A stretch of DNA of 64,000 nt from a bacterium (GCA_030430075.1 JAUIGN010000003.1:124001-188000); one strand, 5' to 3'. Numbered from the stretch's first letter, positions 16,446 through 25,592 are shown. The notes: generated by a model not told the origin, from the sequence alone. Program-made: numbers and translations.

Positions 16446-16621
16446 TGCGGCTTGCAGAGCGGTGGCTGCCAAGCCCCGGGGTGGCTCGCCGGTTTCGGCG
16501 GCGGGACGAGCGATCCGCAGATGCCGTGTCCGGTCGGCTCAAGGGCGGCCGGCCGGCGCGAGATCGGCCCCCCGGGGCCCCTGCGTTGTCGGCAGCACGG
16601 GTCTGTCTAAAATGCACGGTG

Positions 16622-17191
16622 ATGACGAACGTACCCGACGATCACCGCGCAGGTCTGAGACCGCCCCAATTCCGCCTTTCGACCCTGTTGTGGGTCGTGG
16701 CCGGCGTGGGGATGTTGTGTGCATCGTTCACCTATTTTGGGCCGCATGCGGCGCTGATCCTGATCCTGCTGGTAACGGTCGTTGGGGCGCATGTGGCGGG
16801 CAACGCCTTAGGGACTCAATTGCGGGCCAACGGCAATCAACCAATTGATCGGGGCGGACGGCAGCCGGCGCAGCGGTCGCGTCGCCCCCCGGCCGCCGAG
16901 GATTTCGCGCCCACCTCTGAGTTGCACGATCGCCGCTCGCTGGGGTTGCCCGTGGTGGTCGCCACGGTTGCCGGGGGCGTCCTGACCGCGGCCGCGGGTG
17001 GGTTAATGATGATCGTGGTTTTGGACGAAGTGCCGACGTGGACGGCCATTGTCGCCGGCACACTTGCCTGCGGGGCCCTGGGGGCGATGGGAACATTCAT
17101 GGCATTCAGTTTTATTCAAGTCGCCGGCGGAGCACTTTGGCGGGCGACCCGTTCTGCTGATTCAGACCAGAAGCCGCGATCTCGTGGATAA
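16622..17191 (+). CDS. Small planctomycetal membrane protein, unknown function
   Basis: The 189-residue reading from ATG 16622 begins with a polar segment leading into PPQFRLSTLLWVVAGVGML, a pattern (R-F-x-L-S-T-L-L) seen at the N termini of many planctomycetal membrane proteins of unknown function. Four hydrophobic segments are visible: two at residues about 18-55 and two after residue 105. They are separated by a basic, Gly/Arg-rich loop (GRQPAQRSRRPPA). A longer in-frame reading from 16442 exists but would add an unlikely Arg-rich leader. It lies 9 bases before the next gene, so the two are probably co-transcribed. Confidence 0.6.
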   Translation: MTNVPDDHRAGLRPPQFRLSTLLWVVAGVGMLCASFTYFGPHAALILILLVTVVGAHVAGNALGTQLRANGNQPIDRGGRQPAQRSRRPPAAEDFAPTSELHDRRSLGLPVVVATVAGGVLTAAAGGLMMIVVLDEVPTWTAIVAGTLACGALGAMGTFMAFSFIQVAGGALWRATRSADSDQKPRSRG

Positions 17192-17200
17192 CGGAACAGT

Positions 17201-17848
17201 ATGCAACATCAAGAACCATCACCCGAAGCGTCTGGCGAGCGTCCCGCGGGGGCGGTTGCCAAGCGGGCGCGAGATCGACTGGGACAGCTCCAGGTATGGG
17301 GAGCGGCCGGCGTCCTGGGCCTCCTGACGGCCCTGGGCGGCCTGATGCTCTGGACGGCGGCGACCCATGACCACGATCTGCCCGAACTGACGGTGGAGGC
17401 GTTCGAGCAAGGACAGGCACGATGGCGCGCGGCAGCGCCCCCCGACTATGACATCACCATCGAGGTATCAGGCAGGCAGGCGGCCGTCTATCACGTTGAA
17501 GTCCGCAATCGCCAGGTGGTGGTTTCAACGCGGAATGGAATACCGCTCAAACAGCAACGGACCCGCGGGACGTGGAGCGTCCCCGGGATGTTCGGGACGA
17601 TACAATCCGATGTCGATCACGCCGAACAGCATCGTCAGGGCACGGCCGGTCCTGGCGTGCCCCAGGTCGTCCTCTTCGCGGTATTTGATCCCACGTTTGG
17701 ATATCCTCAACGGTACCACCGCACGGAACTGCAGAAGTCGGGAAACAACCGCGTTGTCTATTGGGACGTCACTCAGTTTGACGTGGTCGCAACCGGATCG
17801 CTCCGGGGCGCAGAATCTGGTAAATCGGACCAGACGACATTAGAATAG
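17201..17848 (+). CDS. Membrane-anchored DUF6174-like protein
   Basis: A 215-residue protein with a cytoplasmic N terminus, one transmembrane segment (about 32-52, VWGAAGVLGLLTALGGLML) and an exported domain. The external part has W-x(5)-PPDYDITIEVSG, YHVEVRNRQVV, WSVPGMFGTI and FDPTFGYPQRYHR, features I associate with DUF6174-type domains of unknown function. It follows the previous membrane protein by 9 bases. No enzymatic motif is visible. Confidence 0.65.
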   Translation: MQHQEPSPEASGERPAGAVAKRARDRLGQLQVWGAAGVLGLLTALGGLMLWTAATHDHDLPELTVEAFEQGQARWRAAAPPDYDITIEVSGRQAAVYHVEVRNRQVVVSTRNGIPLKQQRTRGTWSVPGMFGTIQSDVDHAEQHRQGTAGPGVPQVVLFAVFDPTFGYPQRYHRTELQKSGNNRVVYWDVTQFDVVATGSLRGAESGKSDQTTLE

Positions 17849-18012
17849 GCGGCGGTCGATGCTCGCTTGAGCCGTCGGCTGCAGCACCTACGGCCGACTG
17901 CAATCTCGCTTCTGAAACCAGGCCGGAGGCGGACCGATGAGGTGAGATCACCGGGCGTGCTGCTGCGGGCAGGCATTCATTCAACGCACAAATTCTCGAA
18001 AGCAGAACCGTC

Positions 18013-19362
18013 ATGACCAAACAAACTCGCCGTCGTTTCTTGCAGACAACTTCCGGCGCCGCAGCAGCGGCCGCCACCGTTCCCTACATCTTCACCGCAG
18101 CGTCCGCGCGGGCCGACGACGGCCAGGATGAACGTCCCCAGCTGGGCTGTATCGGGACGGGCAGTCGCTGGGGAGGCGTCGGCCCAGCCGCAATGCGGCA
18201 CGCGGACTGCGTCGCCGTGTGCGATGTCGATCGGGCTCATGCGGAGAAAGGGGCCAACCGCGTCAAACAGATTCAAGGCCATGAGCCGGAGATCCACGAA
18301 GCTTATCAGAAGATCCTGGACCGCAAGGACATTGATGTCGTCACGATCGTAACTCCCGACCACTGGCACACGAAGATTGCCATCGAAGCGATGCAGGCCG
18401 GCAAGGATGTCTATTGCGAAAAGCCGCTCACGCTGACGATCGAGGAAGGCAAGCAGATCTGCCAGGTGGCCAAAGCGACCGGCCGAGTCTTCCAGGTTGG
18501 GACACAGCAACGGACGGAGATGGGCCAGCGTTTTCTGCAAGCGATTGCCATGATTCGCGACGGACGCATCGGTGACGTTCAGAAGGTCACCTGCAACATC
18601 GGCGGTTCGCCCACCAGCGGCCCGATTCCGGTGGCCGAAGTTCCATCCGGACTGAACTGGGATCTCTGGCTCGGGCAAGCACCGAAAGTCGACTACCGCC
18701 ACAAGGGCAAGAATACTCGCTGCCACTACGAGTTTCGCTGGTGGTATGAGTACTCGGGAGGCAAACTCACTGACTGGGGCGCCCACCACGTCGACATTGC
18801 CCAGTGGGCAATCGGCCAGAATGGACCCGATCAGGGCGTCGCTTCATTAGAGCCGGTGCTGGTCGAGCATCCGGTGGAGTTCGTCGGCGGTATGCCGCAG
18901 CAGGATGATCGTTACAACACGTCGCACAAGTTCCACATCAAGTGCATGTTCCCCAACGGCGTCGAAATGAACATTGTCAGCAACTCCAGCGACGGCAATG
19001 GAATTCTCTTCGAGGGCACGAAAGGCCGTTTCCATGTGGCTCGCGGACGAACGAAGGGCGCCCCGTTCGAGGCCCTCAAAGACAATCCCCTGCCGGAGGA
19101 TGCGATTGCGCAGGTATACGGCGGCAAGCAGCCCACCAGCCACATGCAGAACTTCTTCGACTGCATCAAGTCCCGGGACCTGCCGATTTCCGACGTCTTC
19201 ACGCATCATCGGGCGTTGACCACTTGCCACCTGGCCAACATCTGCGTTCGGCTCAATCGCCCCTTGAAGTGGGATCCAAAGACGCAGCAGATCATCGGCG
19301 ACGAAGAAGCGAACGCCTGGCAGAGCCGGGAACAGCGGAAGGGATTCGAGATCAACGTTTGA
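18013..19362 (+). CDS. Tat-exported Gfo/Idh/MocA family oxidoreductase
   Basis: A 449-residue protein with a twin-arginine signal ([19 protein letters not shown] at residues 6-8) followed by a Rossmann NAD(P) domain ([14 protein letters not shown]) and the family's [11 protein letters not shown] motif, whose Lys contacts the nicotinamide and substrate. The C-terminal dimerisation/substrate domain includes the [17 protein letters not shown] histidines. Export of a cofactor-bound oxidoreductase by Tat is common in planctomycetes; such enzymes act on sugars or inositols or their glycosides. The substrate is unknown. A strong intrinsic terminator follows 34 bases after the stop, so the gene is probably transcribed alone. 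Confidence 0.9.
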   Translation: MTKQTRRRFLQTTSGAAAAAATVPYIFTAASARADDGQDERPQLGCIGTGSRWGGVGPAAMRHADCVAVCDVDRAHAEKGANRVKQIQGHEPEIHEAYQKILDRKDIDVVTIVTPDHWHTKIAIEAMQAGKDVYCEKPLTLTIEEGKQICQVAKATGRVFQVGTQQRTEMGQRFLQAIAMIRDGRIGDVQKVTCNIGGSPTSGPIPVAEVPSGLNWDLWLGQAPKVDYRHKGKNTRCHYEFRWWYEYSGGKLTDWGAHHVDIAQWAIGQNGPDQGVASLEPVLVEHPVEFVGGMPQQDDRYNTSHKFHIKCMFPNGVEMNIVSNSSDGNGILFEGTKGRFHVARGRTKGAPFEALKDNPLPEDAIAQVYGGKQPTSHMQNFFDCIKSRDLPISDVFTHHRALTTCHLANICVRLNRPLKWDPKTQQIIGDEEANAWQSREQRKGFEINV

Positions 19363-19396
19363 TCCCTCGTACCGATTGGCGATCATGACTGTCATT

Positions 19397-19437
19397 CAGG
19401 GCGGCGCCCCAGGACTGGGGGCCGCCCTGTTTTGTCT
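19397..19437 (+). terminator. Intrinsic terminator after the Gfo/Idh/MocA gene
   Basis: A long GC-rich hairpin pairs CAGGGCGGC with GCCGCCCTG, extended inward by CCCCA/TGGGG around a short loop, and is followed directly by TTTTGTCTT. This is the clearest rho-independent terminator in the window. It ends transcription of the oxidoreductase and argues that the next gene starts at 19454. Confidence 0.85.
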
Positions 19438-19453
19438 TGTTTTCGAGGTGCTG

Positions 19454-19882
19454 ATGTGCAGCGACGCGGAGATTCGAATTCGGCCTGCATCGATTGACGA
19501 CCGGGACGCAGCCCTCACCTTGATCGAGCGGTTCGTGTCCCAGGGCAAGATCCTCTCAAGGACGCTGGATGAACTCGAGCACGTGTTGGCCAACGGATAT
19601 GTTGCCCTCAGCGACAACCGGGTCGTGGGCTTCGTCACCCTGGAGGTGTATTCGCAAAAGCTGGCCGAGATCCGCAGCCTGGTTGTGGACGACGCCCTGC
19701 AGGGCCGAGGCATTGGGCGGCGGCTTGTCGAGACCTGCGTCCAGCAAGCTCGCGAACGCGGTGTACTGGAGGTCATGGCGGTCAGCTCGTCCGAGGCGTT
19801 CTTTCGCACCTGTGGCTTCGACTTCACGTTGCCGGGAGAGAAGAAGGCCTTTTTCCTGCAGACGCGGACCGACGGCCTCTAG
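19454..19882 (+). CDS. GNAT family N-acetyltransferase
   Basis: A 142-residue acetyltransferase starting MCSDAEIRIRPAS. The acetyl-CoA pyrophosphate loop is seen as VVDDALQGRGIGRRLVE (Q-x-x-G-x-G/A), preceded by the beta-4 strand AEIRSL and followed by the typical FFRTCGF near the end. It resembles the small ArgA/YhbS-like acetyltransferases that modify amino or aminoacyl groups. The ATG at 19454 has GAGG upstream. A longer frame from 19376 would translate through the terminator hairpin and is rejected. Substrate unknown. Confidence 0.82.
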   Translation: MCSDAEIRIRPASIDDRDAALTLIERFVSQGKILSRTLDELEHVLANGYVALSDNRVVGFVTLEVYSQKLAEIRSLVVDDALQGRGIGRRLVETCVQQARERGVLEVMAVSSSEAFFRTCGFDFTLPGEKKAFFLQTRTDGL

Positions 19883-19999
19883 CAAGGACTCGAGAACAGC
19901 TTCCATGAATTCAGCGGCGTGGATGTGCGGGAAGTCGGTGATGACGCGTTCCCGGATATCGGGGGCCGTGACCGTGCCGCAAGCTTCGATGGACGACGT

Positions 20000-20809
20000 A
20001 TGACGTTTTGGAAGGACAAAGTTGCCGTTGTGACCGGCGGTTCCGCCGGCTTGGGACGGGTGCTCGGCGAGCGCCTGGCGGCCGCCGGAGCCCGGGTGGT
20101 CCTGGCGGCCCGAAGTGTCGCCGAGTTGGAACGCGCGGCAGGCGACATCACCCAACGCGGCCAAACGGCGATTGGCGTACCCACCGACGTCACCGTGGAC
20201 CGTGAAGTGAACGCGCTGATGGAACGTGCGGTGGCCGAGTTCGGGACGATCGACCTACTGGTCAACAGCGCGGGACGTTCCGATCGTGGCCTGGCATTGG
20301 AGACGACCCCCGAGCGATTTCAGGAACTTCTGGACTTGAATTTCCTGGCCACGGTCCGGTGTTGTCGAGCGGCAGGGCCGCACCTGATTCGTTCCGGCGG
20401 CCATCTTGTCAACATCGGGTCCCTGGCATCCAAAACGGCGGCCCGTTTCTTGGGCGCCTATCCGGCCAGCAAGTTCCCGGTTGCGGCCTATTCGCAGCAG
20501 TTGCGGTTGGAATTGGGGCCCCAAGGCGTCTCGGTACTACTGGTTTGCCCGGGACCGATTGCACGCGACGATGCGGGAAGACGGTATGACAAGGAAGCAG
20601 CCAATCTGCCGGGTGCGGCCAGCCGGCCCGGTGCCGGCGTCAAACTGAAGGGGATTCCGCCGGCCCAGTTGGCCGAGCGGATCTTGCGGGCGAGCGAACA
20701 GGGTCGAGCGGAGTTGATTGTGCCTGCCAAAGCAAGACTCCTGTTCGCGATCGCCCAGCTCTCGCCGCCGTTGGGCGACTGGTTGTTGAAACGTCAGACC
20801 GCCTCTTAG
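20000..20809 (+). CDS. Short-chain dehydrogenase/reductase
   Basis: A 269-residue classical SDR with TGGSAGLG cofactor loop near residue 12, NSAG, an IGSLAS catalytic serine and the YPASK Tyr/Lys pair (GAYPASKF). An Arg after the second strand (AARSVAEL) suggests NADP(H) preference. A C-terminal extension (SPPLGDWLLKRQ) resembles lipid- or sphingoid-linked SDRs, but the substrate cannot be named. The start at 20000 puts the first beta strand immediately after Met, as expected. It is 117 bases after the acetyltransferase and just before a repeat array. Confidence 0.85.
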   Translation: MTFWKDKVAVVTGGSAGLGRVLGERLAAAGARVVLAARSVAELERAAGDITQRGQTAIGVPTDVTVDREVNALMERAVAEFGTIDLLVNSAGRSDRGLALETTPERFQELLDLNFLATVRCCRAAGPHLIRSGGHLVNIGSLASKTAARFLGAYPASKFPVAAYSQQLRLELGPQGVSVLLVCPGPIARDDAGRRYDKEAANLPGAASRPGAGVKLKGIPPAQLAERILRASEQGRAELIVPAKARLLFAIAQLSPPLGDWLLKRQTAS

Positions 20810-20844
20810 TGTTGTGGCCCAACGCCGCCAGCAAGAAGGCCCGG

Positions 20845-20994
20845 CGCGGGCCTCCACCCCGGGCTCGCGGGCTCGGCGCGGGTCTCCACCGCGCGGCTCG
20901 GCGCGGGTCTCCACCGCGTGGCTCGGCGCGGGTCTCCACCGCGCGGCTCGGCGCGGGTCTCCGACCCCGCCGAAACGGCCGACCGCAGGTCTCC
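20845..20994 (+). repeat. Family 1 tandem array with 40-nt end module
   Basis: Most of the 350-base gap between the SDR and sulfatase genes is repeat. From 20870 there are three full 25-base units plus the start of a fourth (20870, 20895, 20920, 20945), each with GGCTCGGCGCGGGTCTCCAC at the left; decayed units precede them from about 20845. The array ends in a 40-nt module at 20955-20994 that matches those at 11412-11451 and, inverted, 11514-11553 and 59998-60037. The module contains the hairpin GGGTC-TCC-GACCC. An open frame runs through but is a by-product of the 25-base periodicity and GC content. Confidence 0.85.
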
Positions 20995-21159
20995 AACTCC
21001 ACTTGTCTTCAGCCCGTCCCCGACGCTCCTCGCGCACCAGTCAGCCCATGGCTGGCCGAGTTGCCAACGGCGGGAAGCTCGCCTACGATGGCATCCGGCA
21101 GAGCGGAAGCGGCCATGCTTGTCCCCGCTTCGCGTCTCACTTCCGACAGGATCCGATCC

Positions 21160-22599
21160 ATGCAGCATCGAATCGCGTTTCTTACCGCCGTTGCTTCCGG
21201 CATTCTGGCAAGCGTGCCGCTGATGGCCGAGACGGTCGAGCCGGCAGCGACCGATCCAAAATCAGCCGGTGGTGAAAAGGCTTTCCGCCCGAACATCGTC
21301 GTCATTTTTTGCGACGATCTGGGGTACGGCGACCTCGCCTGCTTCGGCAATCCGACGATTGCGACTCCCGAGCTGGACCGGATGGCGTCGGAGGGGATGA
21401 AGTTCACGCAGTTCTATTCGGCGGCACCGGTCTGCACGCCTAGTCGAGCTGCCCTGCTGACGGGGCGACTGCCGCTGCGGAGCGGTATGTGCAGTAACAA
21501 GCGGCGGGTGCTCTTTCCCGATTCGAAGGGCGGCCTGCCGGCAGACGAAGTGACCTTGGCCGAAGTGCTTCGCTCGCAGGGCTACGCCACGGCCTGTGTC
21601 GGCAAGTGGCATTTGGGGCATCTCCCCCAGTTTCTGCCGACGCAGCACGGCTTTGATTCATATTTTGGCATTCCCTATTCCAATGATATGGACCGCGTGG
21701 CCGATTCGCCCCAGGGTCGGGCGGCGTTCCTGGACCCCAAGATCGGCTACTGGAACGTCCCGCTGCTGCGCGACGACCAGGTGATCGAGCGCCCCGCCGA
21801 CCAGCGGACGATGACTCGCCGCTACACCGAAGTTGCCGCCAAGTTCATTACCCAGAACCGCGGACAACCGTTCTTCCTGTACTTGCCACATTCCATGCCG
21901 CACGTGCCATTGTTTCGCTCGGAGACGTTCGCGAACCGCAGCCGGCGCGGTCTGTACGGCGACGTGATCGAGGAGATTGACTGGAGTGTAGGCCGCATCC
22001 TCGAGACGCTCCGGTCGCTGCAGCTCGACGAACGGACACTGGTGTTTTTTACCAGCGATAACGGTCCCTGGCTGATCTTCAACGAACAGGGGGGAACGGC
22101 CGGCCAACTGCGTGACGGCAAGGGGAGTACCTGGGAGGGTGGCATGCGCGAGCCGACACTTGCCTGGTGGCCCGGTACGATTCCGGGTGGCACGGTCTGC
22201 CGGGATGTCGCCAGCACGATGGATATTTTCGCCACCGCCTGTGCGTTGGCCGGCGCGGAACTGCCGACCGAACGGACACTCGATAGCTACGACCTCTCGG
22301 CCGCTTTGCGCGGGGAGGGAAAGAGCAGCCGCGAACTCCTCTTCTACTACCGCGGATACAACTTGATGGCCGTGCGCAAGGGTCCTTGGAAACTGCATTT
22401 GATGACGCAGGATGCGTACGGCGCCGGAGCGCGGCAACCGGTCAAGCATGACCCTCCGATCCTGTACCACCTCGAGCGGGATCCGTCCGAACGTTTCGAT
22501 GTGGCGGCCGGCCATCCCGACGTGGTGCAGGCCATTCTGGCCGACATCGCCGCCCACCGGGAACGGCTCGAACCGGCGGAGTCGCAGTTGGAGCTCTGA
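21160..22599 (+). CDS. Arylsulfatase-type sulfatase
   Basis: A 479-residue exported sulfatase. A signal peptide (residues 1-23) precedes the metal-binding NIVVIFCDDLGYGD (Asp52/Asp53) and the formylglycine signature CTPSRAALLTGR, with Cys92 as the residue expected to be converted. VGKWHLGH and the DNGPW segment supply further active-site residues. Planctomycetes use many such enzymes to desulfate algal polysaccharides or glycosaminoglycans. No sulfatase-maturating enzyme lies in the window. The ATG at 21160 was chosen because it gives a normal signal peptide; a longer frame runs back through the repeat array. It converges on the ubiquitin-like operon. Confidence 0.9.
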   Translation: MQHRIAFLTAVASGILASVPLMAETVEPAATDPKSAGGEKAFRPNIVVIFCDDLGYGDLACFGNPTIATPELDRMASEGMKFTQFYSAAPVCTPSRAALLTGRLPLRSGMCSNKRRVLFPDSKGGLPADEVTLAEVLRSQGYATACVGKWHLGHLPQFLPTQHGFDSYFGIPYSNDMDRVADSPQGRAAFLDPKIGYWNVPLLRDDQVIERPADQRTMTRRYTEVAAKFITQNRGQPFFLYLPHSMPHVPLFRSETFANRSRRGLYGDVIEEIDWSVGRILETLRSLQLDERTLVFFTSDNGPWLIFNEQGGTAGQLRDGKGSTWEGGMREPTLAWWPGTIPGGTVCRDVASTMDIFATACALAGAELPTERTLDSYDLSAALRGEGKSSRELLFYYRGYNLMAVRKGPWKLHLMTQDAYGAGARQPVKHDPPILYHLERDPSERFDVAAGHPDVVQAILADIAAHRERLEPAESQLEL

Positions 22600-22656
22600 T
22601 TCGCCGGCCGCCATGACCCCGGACCAGGCCGATCGCCAACCAGGCCGCGATCCCCG

Positions 22657-22905
22657 GGATGATTCATCCGCCGGTGGGCGTTATCCCGCGATGCGGTTGA
22701 TCGCAGTGCGAACCGGCCCCTGACGCGAATCATTCATCAGCCGGTGGGCGTTAGCCGCGGTTCCGTCGACCGCAGTGCCAACCGGACGCAAACGCGTTCC
22801 GGCAGATATGCCCGCCGCTGTGGGTAAGTTCACGGCAATCGCTTGCGGCAACGCGCCTTGCCTTGCATCGAATCGTTGCGCGTTCCCGAATGACCCGGGC
22901 TACCG
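22657..22905 (+). repeat. Dispersed intergenic repeat, family 2, copy B with partial tandem copy
   Basis: The 300-base gap between the convergent sulfatase and RING genes is nearly all repeat. A partial copy (22657-22720, ATTCATCCGCCGGTGGGCGTTA) is followed by a fuller one (22727-22905) matching 3350-3514 and 52443-52615. The right end overlaps the last codons of the RING gene. Confidence 0.7.
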
Positions 22906-23754
22906 GCCGTCTTGCTTGCGCCCCTGTTTCGCGACCAGGAACCGCTTTTGCCCACAGCCGTAGGTCGAACAGTTTCCGTAGTACTGCCAGCAATCACGGT
23001 GATGGGGCGTCTTGCAGCTTCGGCAGAAGACGACGTCCGGCGTATCGTCATCCGAGATCTCATCCCCGCAGACCTGGCAGATGGCCGCCGTCAAGGAGAG
23101 GGCCGCTTCACGGTCGTCGCCGTCGACAAAGTCAATGCCCTCGGAATTCGTGTGCGATGCAGCCTCATGGAGTTGCAAGCCAAGTCGCACCAATCTGTCC
23201 AGCGAGGCACGGTCGCGTATCAACGAGTACTTCTTGATCAGCAGGCGGCCGCCGCGAATGGAAACATAGATGTCATTGTTGCCCAGGAAGTTCCGCAATT
23301 CATCGATCGCGTGCTGCACGGAGCCGCTGAGCAGGCGGCGAATCTCCACCTCTGAGTTGCCGCGAATGATATAGCGTTCGTCAAAGGCGGGCGACCCAAT
23401 CGGGATGTCCTCCATCCCGAACATCTTGCCGACGCCATGGAGGAAACGGAGCGGGTACACTTCGCAACGCAGGTCCCGGTCATGCCAGGGCAGGTGGAGC
23501 TGCGTGTAGAGCTTGGGGTGCTTGCCACCAGTCGAGTAGACGTCGATCTTGGCCGCGCCGCCGGCCGCGCGAAAACGGATCTGCGGGTGACTCAGCCAAC
23601 TTCCCGGCAGGAGGCTTCCGCCGAGACGAGACGCCACGCGGGCGTACGCGTCGTTCAGCGCCTTGGTTTGGTACTGGTTATGCCGGATCGCCAGGAAGGC
23701 AATGAACGCCACAAAGCACCCGATCCCGACAACAAATACGAACTCTTGATTCAC
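22900..23754 (-). CDS. Membrane-anchored prokaryotic RING-finger protein (B)
   Basis: A 284-residue protein, last of eight genes in the ubiquitin-like operon. One N-terminal membrane anchor (about residues 4-24) is followed by a domain of about 190 residues shared with the preceding paralog (GSLLPGSWLSHPQIRFR and GIDFVDGDD have counterparts there). A C-terminal binuclear zinc finger completes it: Cys226, Cys229, Cys244, Cys247, His251/His252, Cys255, Cys262 and Cys267 in the order CxxC, CxxCxTPHHRDCW, NCSTYGC. This is the prokaryotic RING pattern; RING domains act as E3 ligases by binding charged E2. The finger faces the cytoplasm if the anchor is a short N-out helix, which I infer. It starts 123 bases after RING A. 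Confidence 0.85.
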   Translation of the reverse strand: MNQEFVFVVGIGCFVAFIAFLAIRHNQYQTKALNDAYARVASRLGGSLLPGSWLSHPQIRFRAAGGAAKIDVYSTGGKHPKLYTQLHLPWHDRDLRCEVYPLRFLHGVGKMFGMEDIPIGSPAFDERYIIRGNSEVEIRRLLSGSVQHAIDELRNFLGNNDIYVSIRGGRLLIKKYSLIRDRASLDRLVRLGLQLHEAASHTNSEGIDFVDGDDREAALSLTAAICQVCGDEISDDDTPDVVFCRSCKTPHHRDCWQYYGNCSTYGCGQKRFLVAKQGRKQDGR

Positions 23755-23819
23755 CGGATGCCCCCATTCGCTGCGATGTGCTGAGCGCGCCTGCGAATTC
23801 TGGTCGCCAGACGGCGGGT

Positions 23820-23870
23820 CCAGCCTTCCACCGCCTGACGACGGCGGCGACTTCCTGGAAGTTTGGCTGG
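23820..23870 (-). promoter_or_regulatory. Stem-loop between the two RING genes
   Basis: CCAGCC pairs with GGCTGG and CTTCC with GGAAG, around an inner CCGCC/GGCGG hairpin. It lies 8 bases past the RING A stop and upstream of RING B. It could stabilise or process the mRNA. No T-tract follows. Confidence 0.4.
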
Positions 23871-23877
23871 CTCGTGC

Positions 23878-24774
23878 CTACGATCGAAACGGATTGTCGG
23901 AAACCGGCTTCGAGTCGCGATGGCCGGATTCCGCAGGGGAATCCGCTTCCGCCGGCTGGGGCGCCGTCCTGGCCGATCGCGGCGCCACGTACTGTGTTTC
24001 CTGACAACCATAAACGGAGCAAGCGCCATTGTACGTCCAGCAATCATGATGGTGAGGCGTCTTGCACCGTTGGCAACAAACCATGTCATGATCGATCGTA
24101 TCCCCACAGACCTTGCAGATCACGCCCTCCAGGGGTTGCGCGACATCGGCATCGACAAAGTCAATGCCTTCGACCTGCGTCAGCATGGCCTGATCGTACA
24201 GTTCGAAGACCAATTGTACGAACTCCGCCAATTCATCGGCGCGCCGCAAGACCGTAGGCTTTTGGACGGTCATCCGTCCATGTTGAATTTTGAAGTAGAC
24301 ATTGTCGTCTTCGGCCAGCAAGCGTAGCCGGTTCAATTGCCAGCGGACGCCTTCGCTCAACAGCTTCGCGATTTCGGCTTCGTCGCGGCCCTTGATGACG
24401 TAATCGGTTTCAAATTCGCGTTCGCCGATCCCCACGACCTGACTTCGGATCCCGGCGGGCCGAATCTGCTCAGGATCCCGGTAGAGTTCCAGATGCAGCC
24501 GGGCATTCGGCCAGTCGAGCCGCATCTCGCCGCCACGTCCGGTCAACGGGTGGGTTGCGCGGGCTTCGCGATAGAGGGCCCGGGTCGCTCCGTAGCGAAA
24601 TCGTATCCCCGGCCGCCCGAAGAGACCGCCCGGCAGGCACTGTCCAGCAAACCGCTTGGCAACATGCCGATACGCTCGACGCCGCTTGGCCGCTCGAGCC
24701 TGGGCACCTGCAAATGTTCCGGTAGAGACGACAAACAGGACCAGGCAGATGAGGAACGCGATGAAGCACTCCAT
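23878..24774 (-). CDS. Membrane-anchored prokaryotic RING-finger protein (A)
   Basis: A 298-residue paralog of the neighbouring RING protein. It has an N-terminal anchor (about residues 3-24), then the shared middle domain (CLPGGLFGRPGIRFRYG, VEGIDFVDAD) and a zinc finger at residues 220-257. The finger has Cys220, Cys223, Cys234 (with Cys233 beside it), Cys237, His241-243, Cys245, Cys252 and Cys257, spelling CKVC, CQRCKTPHHHDCW and ACSVYGC. A polar, Pro/Ser-rich tail follows. The predicted role is an E3-like adaptor recruiting the E2 at the membrane. Anchoring plus duplication suggests the pair works as a heterodimer, as many eukaryotic RING E3s do; that is inference. Confidence 0.85.
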   Translation of the reverse strand: MECFIAFLICLVLFVVSTGTFAGAQARAAKRRRAYRHVAKRFAGQCLPGGLFGRPGIRFRYGATRALYREARATHPLTGRGGEMRLDWPNARLHLELYRDPEQIRPAGIRSQVVGIGEREFETDYVIKGRDEAEIAKLLSEGVRWQLNRLRLLAEDDNVYFKIQHGRMTVQKPTVLRRADELAEFVQLVFELYDQAMLTQVEGIDFVDADVAQPLEGVICKVCGDTIDHDMVCCQRCKTPHHHDCWTYNGACSVYGCQETQYVAPRSARTAPQPAEADSPAESGHRDSKPVSDNPFRS

Positions 24775-24911
24775 AAGACGCTCACCCGCAGACGTGAGAG
24801 GTTCATATCATGAAGGCGGCAAGCGGGTCCCCACGGCGCGGACCAACGCCGCCCTGTCGTGGGCAAAAACCGGACGCTGTCGCCGCCGCAACGCAACGTG
24901 CGCCAAGTCGA

Positions 24912-25592
24912 TCATTCGTCCCCAATGTACAGCACATCGTCATCGCCGTGTCCATGCCTGCGGACAGGGCCGGTCCGTATCGGCAGCGACGGCGTCGGCG
25001 TATCTTCGCCGATGAAGAATACCTCCGCTGCATCGCGGGCGGGAGGCAACTCGAGTCGCCGGTCCCCGCGGCGCTGATAGCGGATCACGTTGCCGCCTTC
25101 CGGTGCGGTGCGGTCACGCAGCAGGCGAGGGTCGACGGGCAACTGCAGGTTGCACTCGTCCTCAAACCAGTTCTTCGCCGAATAATTCGTCGCCCGGCTC
25201 AAGTCCATGTACTGCAAGCGAGCGATATCCCACAGTCGTTCGCAAACGACGTCCAAGCCCAGATCTTGATCCCACGGCAACCCGACATCCTTAAGGTTGA
25301 TGAATCCGCTGAACGAGATATTGGGGTGGAAGACGGGTGTGATCCAGCGAATATCGGGGGGCCGGCGGGGATAGGAATAGGGCAACCGCAAATCAATGTT
25401 GTGCATGTCGACCAGCTCGACATCCGCACGGGGACTCGTATCCCGACGGATCCCTTTACCGCTCAAGGTAACCGAATAGCGATCGGGCGGCTGCCCTGTG
25501 CATTCGAAGTCGAAGATATTGCTCGCCTTCTTCAGTGCCCGCATTGCCTCCAACTCGGCCACCAGGCGATCGTGTCGTTCCTGTTGTGTCAC
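24912..25592 (-). CDS. E2-like protein lacking the catalytic cysteine (pseudo-E2/UEV-like)
   Basis: A 226-residue UBC-fold protein reading from GTG 25592, which has GGAG 7 bases upstream (an in-frame ATG at 25640 is the alternative). It keeps the E2 core: PYSYPRRPPDIRW, then FHPN at residues 88-91 and a GLDVVCERLWDIARLQ helix. At the position eight residues after the HPN asparagine, where E2 enzymes carry the active-site Cys, it has Asn99 (codon AAC, 25298-25296). The C-terminal tail has two acidic/hydrophobic motifs, AEVFFIGED (189-197) and DDVLYIGDE (218-226), matching two in the active E2. By analogy with eukaryotic UEV proteins it may bind modifier or E2 non-catalytically. Confidence 0.85.
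   Translation of the reverse strand: MTQQERHDRLVAELEAMRALKKASNIFDFECTGQPPDRYSVTLSGKGIRRDTSPRADVELVDMHNIDLRLPYSYPRRPPDIRWITPVFHPNISFSGFINLKDVGLPWDQDLGLDVVCERLWDIARLQYMDLSRATNYSAKNWFEDECNLQLPVDPRLLRDRTAPEGGNVIRYQRRGDRRLELPPARDAAEVFFIGEDTPTPSLPIRTGPVRRHGHGDDDVLYIGDE

Noticed and set aside
19376..19453. Earlier start for the acetyltransferase
   Set aside because: The added codons run through a strong intrinsic terminator hairpin; ATG 19454 has its own ribosome site.
20809..21159. N-terminal extension of the sulfatase across the repeat array
   Set aside because: The array has a 25-base period and no stops by composition; a normal signal peptide begins at ATG 21160.
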